Below, piece by piece: positions 6,946-9,309 of a DNA stretch of 9,309 nt (the first letter of the stretch is position 1; the number at the start of each line of letters is the position of its first letter). The DNA is from an uncultured Phaeodactylibacter sp. Lineage in GTDB: Bacteria > Bacteroidota > Bacteroidia > Chitinophagales > Saprospiraceae. The position numbers were made by a program, and so were the translations under genes. The stretch covers positions 1 to 9,309 of the forward strand of contig CAJXXJ010000103.1 of the NCBI GenBank assembly GCA_913062745.1. The letters run 5' to 3'. Below the pieces are notes generated by a model. The model saw nothing but the letters and a program-made list of their open reading frames with translations, was not told the DNA's origin and searched no databases.

Positions 6946-7193
6946 GGCTCCTCCAGCTCATCCAACTCCCCCATCTTTTTCAGGATATCAAAAGTTTCCC
7001 GGGCCTCTTTTTCATCCACCACCTGAATGGCTGCGCCCACATGCACCAGCACGTAGTCGCCCACTTTGGCTTCCGGCACCATCGTCAGGTTGACCTGCTT
7101 CATAATGCCGTCGAAGGAGACCTTCCCGATGCGGAAGGTCTCATCCAGCTGTCCGGTAATCGCTTCTAATTTTCCAGGTATAGCCAGGCACAT
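6942..7193 (-). CDS. hypC: [NiFe]-hydrogenase maturation chaperone HypC
   Basis: HypC binds the hydrogenase large-subunit precursor and, with HypD, carries the Fe(CN)2CO unit during assembly of the cytoplasmic active-site precursor. The 83-aa length is normal for the HypC/HupF family. The start is fixed by the hallmark N-terminus MCLAIPGK, whose Cys2 is essential in the family. The middle GKVSFDG and the later VGDYVLVHVGAAIQ segments are also typical, although an aromatic residue often precedes AIQ where Ala stands here. Its ATG lies one base after the hypB stop, so it belongs to the same operon. The partner genes hypD, hypE and hypF are not in the window. Confidence 0.95.
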   Translation of the reverse strand: MCLAIPGKLEAITGQLDETFRIGKVSFDGIMKQVNLTMVPEAKVGDYVLVHVGAAIQVVDEKEARETFDILKKMGELDELEEP

Positions 7194-7194
7194 A

Positions 7195-8133
7195 TCAGGC
7201 GAGTTTTTGCTGTTCGGTCAATAGCCAGTCGTACCAGGCCTCCAGGCCGGTGCCAACGGTAGCGGATACTTCGAGAAACTCAATATCCGGATTGACGCGG
7301 CGGGCGTACGCTTTGGCTTTATCCACATCGAAATTCACGTAAGGCAGCAAGTCGATCTTGTTGATCAGGCACAGCTGCGCCGAGTGGAACATATCCGGGT
7401 ACTTGATCGGCTTGTCGTCGCCCTCCGTAGTGCTGATGATGACCACCCGCTTGTTTTCGCCCAGGTCGAACATGGCCGGGCAAACGAGGTTGCCGACATT
7501 TTCAATAAACAGCAGGCTGTTGTCCCGCGGCTTGAGCTTTTGCAAAGCGGTTTGTACCATATCGCTCTCCAGGTGGCAGCCCTGCCCGGTATTGACTTGC
7601 ACGACCGGCACGCCGACCGCATCAATGCGGTCTGCATCATTGAAGGTCTGCTGATCTCCCTCGATGACATAAAAATCAGCCCGCTCCTTCATATCCCGCA
7701 GCGTACGCTCAAGCACGGAAGTCTTGCCGGAGCCCGGTGAGCTGACCAGGTTGACGGCCAGCATATTCTTAGCTGCAAAGTAGCCGCGGTTGCGTTCGGC
7801 CAGCAGTTGATTGTGGTGCAGGATATTTTGTTCCAACTCCACTACCGCCTGCTTACCGTGGCTGTTCGAATGCCCGTTATGATGGTGGTGATGATGGTCA
7901 TGCCCGTGGGAATGATCGTGCCCATGATGATGGTAGTCATGCCCGTGGCTGTGAGCATGGTCGTGCCCGTGCGCATGATGATGATGGTGGTCATGCTCGT
8001 GGCTATGCTCATGCCCATGATGGTGGTGGTCGTGCCCATGATGGTGATGTTCATGAGCGTGCTGATGTTCTTTTTCGTTAGGCAGCCGGACGCTAGGCCC
8101 TTTATCGCTGCCGCAGCCGCATACTCCGCACAT
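7195..8133 (-). CDS. hypB: Hydrogenase nickel-insertion GTPase HypB with long His-rich domain (312 aa)
   Basis: HypB is a SIMIBI-class GTPase that works with HypA to insert nickel into the hydrogenase large subunit. The start is the ATG at 8133, giving the N-terminal MCGVCGC metal motif (Cys2, Cys5, Cys7); the frame is open further upstream but overlaps hypA. Residues 23-92 form a metal-storage tract with 42 His. The G domain follows: P-loop SSPGSGKT (131-138), the G-domain metal ligands Cys186-His187 and Cys218 with the same spacing as in E. coli HypB (166, 167, 198), NKID (258-261) and a SAT motif. All expected residues are present. The hypA stop is 4 bases upstream and hypC starts 1 base past the stop, so the three are probably co-translated. 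Confidence 0.97.
   Translation of the reverse strand: MCGVCGCGSDKGPSVRLPNEKEHQHAHEHHHHGHDHHHHGHEHSHEHDHHHHHAHGHDHAHSHGHDYHHHGHDHSHGHDHHHHHHNGHSNSHGKQAVVELEQNILHHNQLLAERNRGYFAAKNMLAVNLVSSPGSGKTSVLERTLRDMKERADFYVIEGDQQTFNDADRIDAVGVPVVQVNTGQGCHLESDMVQTALQKLKPRDNSLLFIENVGNLVCPAMFDLGENKRVVIISTTEGDDKPIKYPDMFHSAQLCLINKIDLLPYVNFDVDKAKAYARRVNPDIEFLEVSATVGTGLEAWYDWLLTEQQKLA
7858..8067 (-). repeat. CAT/CAC-rich low-complexity tract encoding the HypB histidine domain
   Basis: These 210 bases encode HypB residues 23-92. They are built from CAT and CAC codons interspersed with Gly, Asp, Glu, Ala and Ser, often as GHDH or HHHHGH units, with runs of up to six His. Such tracts expand and contract by slippage, and they bind several nickel or zinc ions in related HypB proteins. 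The long open frame on the opposite strand here (Met/Val-rich) is a by-product. Confidence 0.9.
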
Positions 8134-8137
8134 AGTG

Positions 8138-8518
8138 TTATCTGGTTTTGGAAGGGGCAGGGACCGGATTATCCGGAAGCGTAAACGCCATTGATTTAAC
8201 ATTGAGCTCCTTGCCCGCGATGATTTTTTTAAAGTATCCCTGGCAGTGAGGGCAGGCATCAAAATGGTGCTGCAGGGCAAACTCCCGATCGCATTCCAGG
8301 CATAATGCCTGCCCCTCCCGCTCTTCAATAATGCGCTCCGCCCCGGCAAGCACGGTGCCTTCTACTGCCGCTGGCCATACGAAGTAGAGCGACTCCAGCT
8401 GTACGCCCGCCAGCTTGCCGATCTCCAGGGTGATGGAGTCGATGCGGGCAGCCTGAGCCTCTTCGCAGGCCTTATTGGCAATGTTCACGATACCGAGGGC
8501 GATAGACATCTCATGCAT
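8138..8518 (-). CDS. hypA: Hydrogenase nickel metallochaperone HypA (126 aa)
   Basis: HypA binds nickel and hands it, together with HypB, to the hydrogenase large subunit. The start is the ATG at 8518 because it gives the conserved MHEMSIA N-terminus, where His2 and neighbouring residues bind nickel; the frame also runs nine codons further up. The structural zinc site is intact: CLEC (Cys73, Cys76) and CPHC (Cys89, Cys92). The protein is slightly longer than the usual 113-118 residues because of a Pro-rich tail (about 115-126). Its first bases overlap the stop of the small upstream gene by 8 bases (ATGCATGA), which points to translational coupling. Confidence 0.96.
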   Translation of the reverse strand: MHEMSIALGIVNIANKACEEAQAARIDSITLEIGKLAGVQLESLYFVWPAAVEGTVLAGAERIIEEREGQALCLECDREFALQHHFDACPHCQGYFKKIIAGKELNVKSMAFTLPDNPVPAPSKTR

Positions 8519-8705
8519 TACTGCGCTGCTTTTTCCGGTATACAAAGTACCCGATAGCTACGGCACTCGCCAGCAGTACAGGTATCAGATGATCCGGAGA
8601 AGATAAAAAATGGATCGGCTCATGCCCTTGGCCGTGGCCGTGGCCGGCGTGAGCGAAGGCGGTCAGCGGCAACAGTGCCGCAGCAATTGCGATAGGCTTC
8701 TTCAT
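8511..8705 (-). CDS. 64-aa HupE/UreJ-like mini membrane protein with His-rich N-terminus
   Basis: This is the first gene of the maturation operon, directly coupled to hypA. The ATG at 8705 is preferred over a TTG at 8729 because it starts a compact signal peptide (MKKPIAIAAALLPLTAFA, residues 1-18). The mature protein would begin HAGHGHGQGHEPIH, a clear metal-binding stretch, then HFLSSPDHLIPVLL and one transmembrane helix ending in YRKKQRSNA. HupE/UreJ nickel permeases also start with His-Gly-rich residues after the signal peptide and carry an HPL-x-G-x-DH motif; the SPDH here looks like its counterpart. HupE normally has about six helices and some 190 residues, so this would be a strongly shortened relative or an independent small protein. 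A role in nickel capture at the membrane is inference. Confidence 0.75.
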   Translation of the reverse strand: MKKPIAIAAALLPLTAFAHAGHGHGQGHEPIHFLSSPDHLIPVLLASAVAIGYFVYRKKQRSNA

Positions 8706-8755
8706 AATGCGAAATTGTTTTATATGCAATGATAGGAAGAGCTGCTTATTACAGG

Positions 8756-8771
8756 GGTGACTTTTATCACC
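8756..8771. promoter_or_regulatory. CRP/FNR-like palindrome GGTGA-N6-TCACC
   Basis: A perfect 5+5 inverted repeat with a 6-base spacer has the architecture of CRP/FNR-family sites (CRP consensus TGTGA-N6-TCACA). It lies about 51 bases upstream of the HupE-like gene start and about 90 bases upstream of the small-subunit start. Oxygen- or redox-linked control of hydrogenase genes by this family is well known in other bacteria; here it is inferred from shape alone. Confidence 0.4.
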
Positions 8772-8776
8772 TTTTT

Positions 8777-8785
8777 AGAGTGACT
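8777..8785 (+). repeat. AGAGTGACT direct repeat, first copy
   Basis: AGAGTGACT is repeated exactly at 8825-8833, 48 bases downstream. The GTGACT core also occurs at 8757-8762, inside the palindrome half-site, and there as in the last copy it continues with TTT (GTGACTTTT). Clustering in a short divergent promoter suggests a regulator half-site, but the motif is short. Confidence 0.3.
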
Positions 8786-8824
8786 ATATTCATTCTTATG
8801 CCGCAGCACGCTATTTTATTTTGC

Positions 8825-8833
8825 AGAGTGACT
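8825..8833 (+). repeat. AGAGTGACT direct repeat, second copy
   Basis: This is the second exact copy of the motif at 8777-8785. It lies 27 bases before the small-subunit start codon and just after the possible -7 element at 8815-8822, so a protein bound here could block initiation. Confidence 0.3.
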
Positions 8834-8860
8834 TTTCGCGACTAATAAAATGCTGCCAAG

Positions 8861-9309
8861 ATGAAATCAGTCAAAAACAATCGGGATACCTACTTACAGA
8901 GTATCCTCAAGCAGGGATACTCACGGCGCGACTTCATGAAGTTCGCCACCTACATGGCTGCCTATATGGGCCTGGAGACCTCCGTGGTCGGACAGGTAGC
9001 CAAACGCCTGGAAACCACCCCCAGGGTGCCGGTCATCTGGGAGCACTATCAGGAATGCACCTGTTGCAGCGAGTCATTTATACGCTCAGACCACCCTATC
9101 GTCGCGGATATTATTTTGGACAAAATCTCCCTCGATTATACCCTGACCCTTATGGCAGCATCCGGGCATCAGGCTGAAGCCGCGAAGCACGCTACGATGG
9201 AGAAATACCACGGCGAGTACATCCTCTGTGTGGAAGGCTCTGTGCCGCTGGGAGCGGACGGCAACTACTGCTGTATCGCCGGCCGCACGGCAATCGACCA
9301 CCTGAAGGA
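8861..9309 (+). CDS. [NiFe]-hydrogenase small subunit, Tat-exported, N-terminal 149 residues (partial)
   Basis: This subunit carries the iron-sulfur clusters that move electrons between the nickel-iron site of the large subunit and the membrane chain. The ATG at 8861 gives a twin-arginine signal (SRRDFMKFA, residues 21-29) followed by a hydrophobic stretch, so the mature enzyme faces the periplasm. The proximal-cluster motif is ECTCCSESFIRS (Cys66, Cys68, Cys69). The Cys-x-Cys-Cys form, with an extra cysteine, is the hallmark of oxygen-tolerant membrane-bound hydrogenases such as Ralstonia HoxK and E. coli HyaA. The following SLDYTLTLMAASGHQAE, YILCVEGSVPLG and DGNYCCIAGR segments also match group 1 small subunits. 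The gene runs off the window, so the second extra cysteine and the other cluster ligands cannot be seen. Naming varies (hupS, hyaA, hoxK). Confidence 0.96.
   Translation, partial: MKSVKNNRDTYLQSILKQGYSRRDFMKFATYMAAYMGLETSVVGQVAKRLETTPRVPVIWEHYQECTCCSESFIRSDHPIVADIILDKISLDYTLTLMAASGHQAEAAKHATMEKYHGEYILCVEGSVPLGADGNYCCIAGRTAIDHLK

Larger units (their letters stand above)
8706..8860. promoter_or_regulatory. Divergent promoter region between the hyp operon and the hydrogenase small-subunit gene
   Basis: These 155 AT-rich bases separate two divergent transcription units of the same pathway, so both promoters must lie here or overlap. On the plus strand, TTATTTTG at 8815-8822 matches the Bacteroidota -7 element TAnnTTTG except for one base, but no convincing -33 partner is seen. 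Operator-like motifs are listed separately at 8756-8771, 8777-8785 and 8825-8833. Confidence 0.55.

Noticed and set aside
6742..7026. Plus-strand frame starting MKKLAFCLVKIYY
   Set aside because: The start resembles a signal peptide, but most of the frame is antisense to hypC and its 3' flank, and the rest is low-complexity Ser-rich.
7858..8067. CRISPR-like periodic array
   Set aside because: The periodicity comes from His codons in frame with hypB; there are no constant repeats with unique spacers.
7807..8184. Plus-strand frame rich in Met and Val with apparent hydrophobic segments
   Set aside because: It is the reverse of the CAT/CAC histidine tract of hypB (ATG/GTG repeats), so the composition is an artefact.
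8134..8349. Upstream extension of hypB to 8349
   Set aside because: It overlaps hypA in another frame and precedes the canonical MCGVCGC start, so it is not used.
8850..8864. Five-codon ORF (MLPR) whose stop overlaps the hydrogenase small-subunit ATG
   Set aside because: The ATGA overlap could couple translation, but the ORF is too short, lacks a ribosome binding site and is likely chance.

Overview
The window most likely comes from a member of the Bacteroidota, probably a Saprospiria-type marine or soil bacterium (inference). Two large secreted proteins end in the same type A sorting domain of the type IX secretion system (T9SS). One has a dockerin-like segment of the kind common in Lewinella-like genomes, the other carries GCDST-type repeats typical of the same group, and Shine-Dalgarno sequences are largely absent.

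Left part (1-3550), minus strand. Positions 1-597 are one end of an IS66-family insertion sequence with the N-terminal 181 codons of its transposase. It has inserted into a beta-propeller/T9SS gene and left a 211-codon stump (598-1232). Next upstream is an intact 728-aa paralogue (1301-3487) with six Asp-box motifs, a fibronectin-III-like stretch, four CxG/GCDST repeats and a T9SS sorting domain. The last 74 codons of one gene, the terminator hairpin and the signal-peptide start of the next gene form a block that occurs twice: 355 bp identical, about 382 bp with two mismatches.

Middle part (3556-6941). A 987-aa T9SS-exported protein with cohesin-like beta domains and a dockerin-like duplicated helix-loop region lies on the minus strand. 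Upstream is a 257-base AT-rich gap holding a possible promoter, and then a stretch just downstream of hypC with small candidate ORFs and an inverted repeat.

Right part (6942-9309) is a [NiFe]-hydrogenase locus. A tightly packed minus-strand operon encodes a 64-aa HupE-like mini protein, HypA, HypB with 42 histidines in 70 residues, and HypC. HypA and HypB deliver nickel, and HypC helps assemble the Fe(CN)2CO centre. Divergently, the plus strand begins the Tat-exported hydrogenase small subunit with the ECTCC proximal-cluster motif of oxygen-tolerant membrane-bound hydrogenases; it runs off the window. The shared 155-bp intergenic region contains a CRP/FNR-like palindrome and repeated GTGACT motifs, suggesting joint control of structural and maturation genes.
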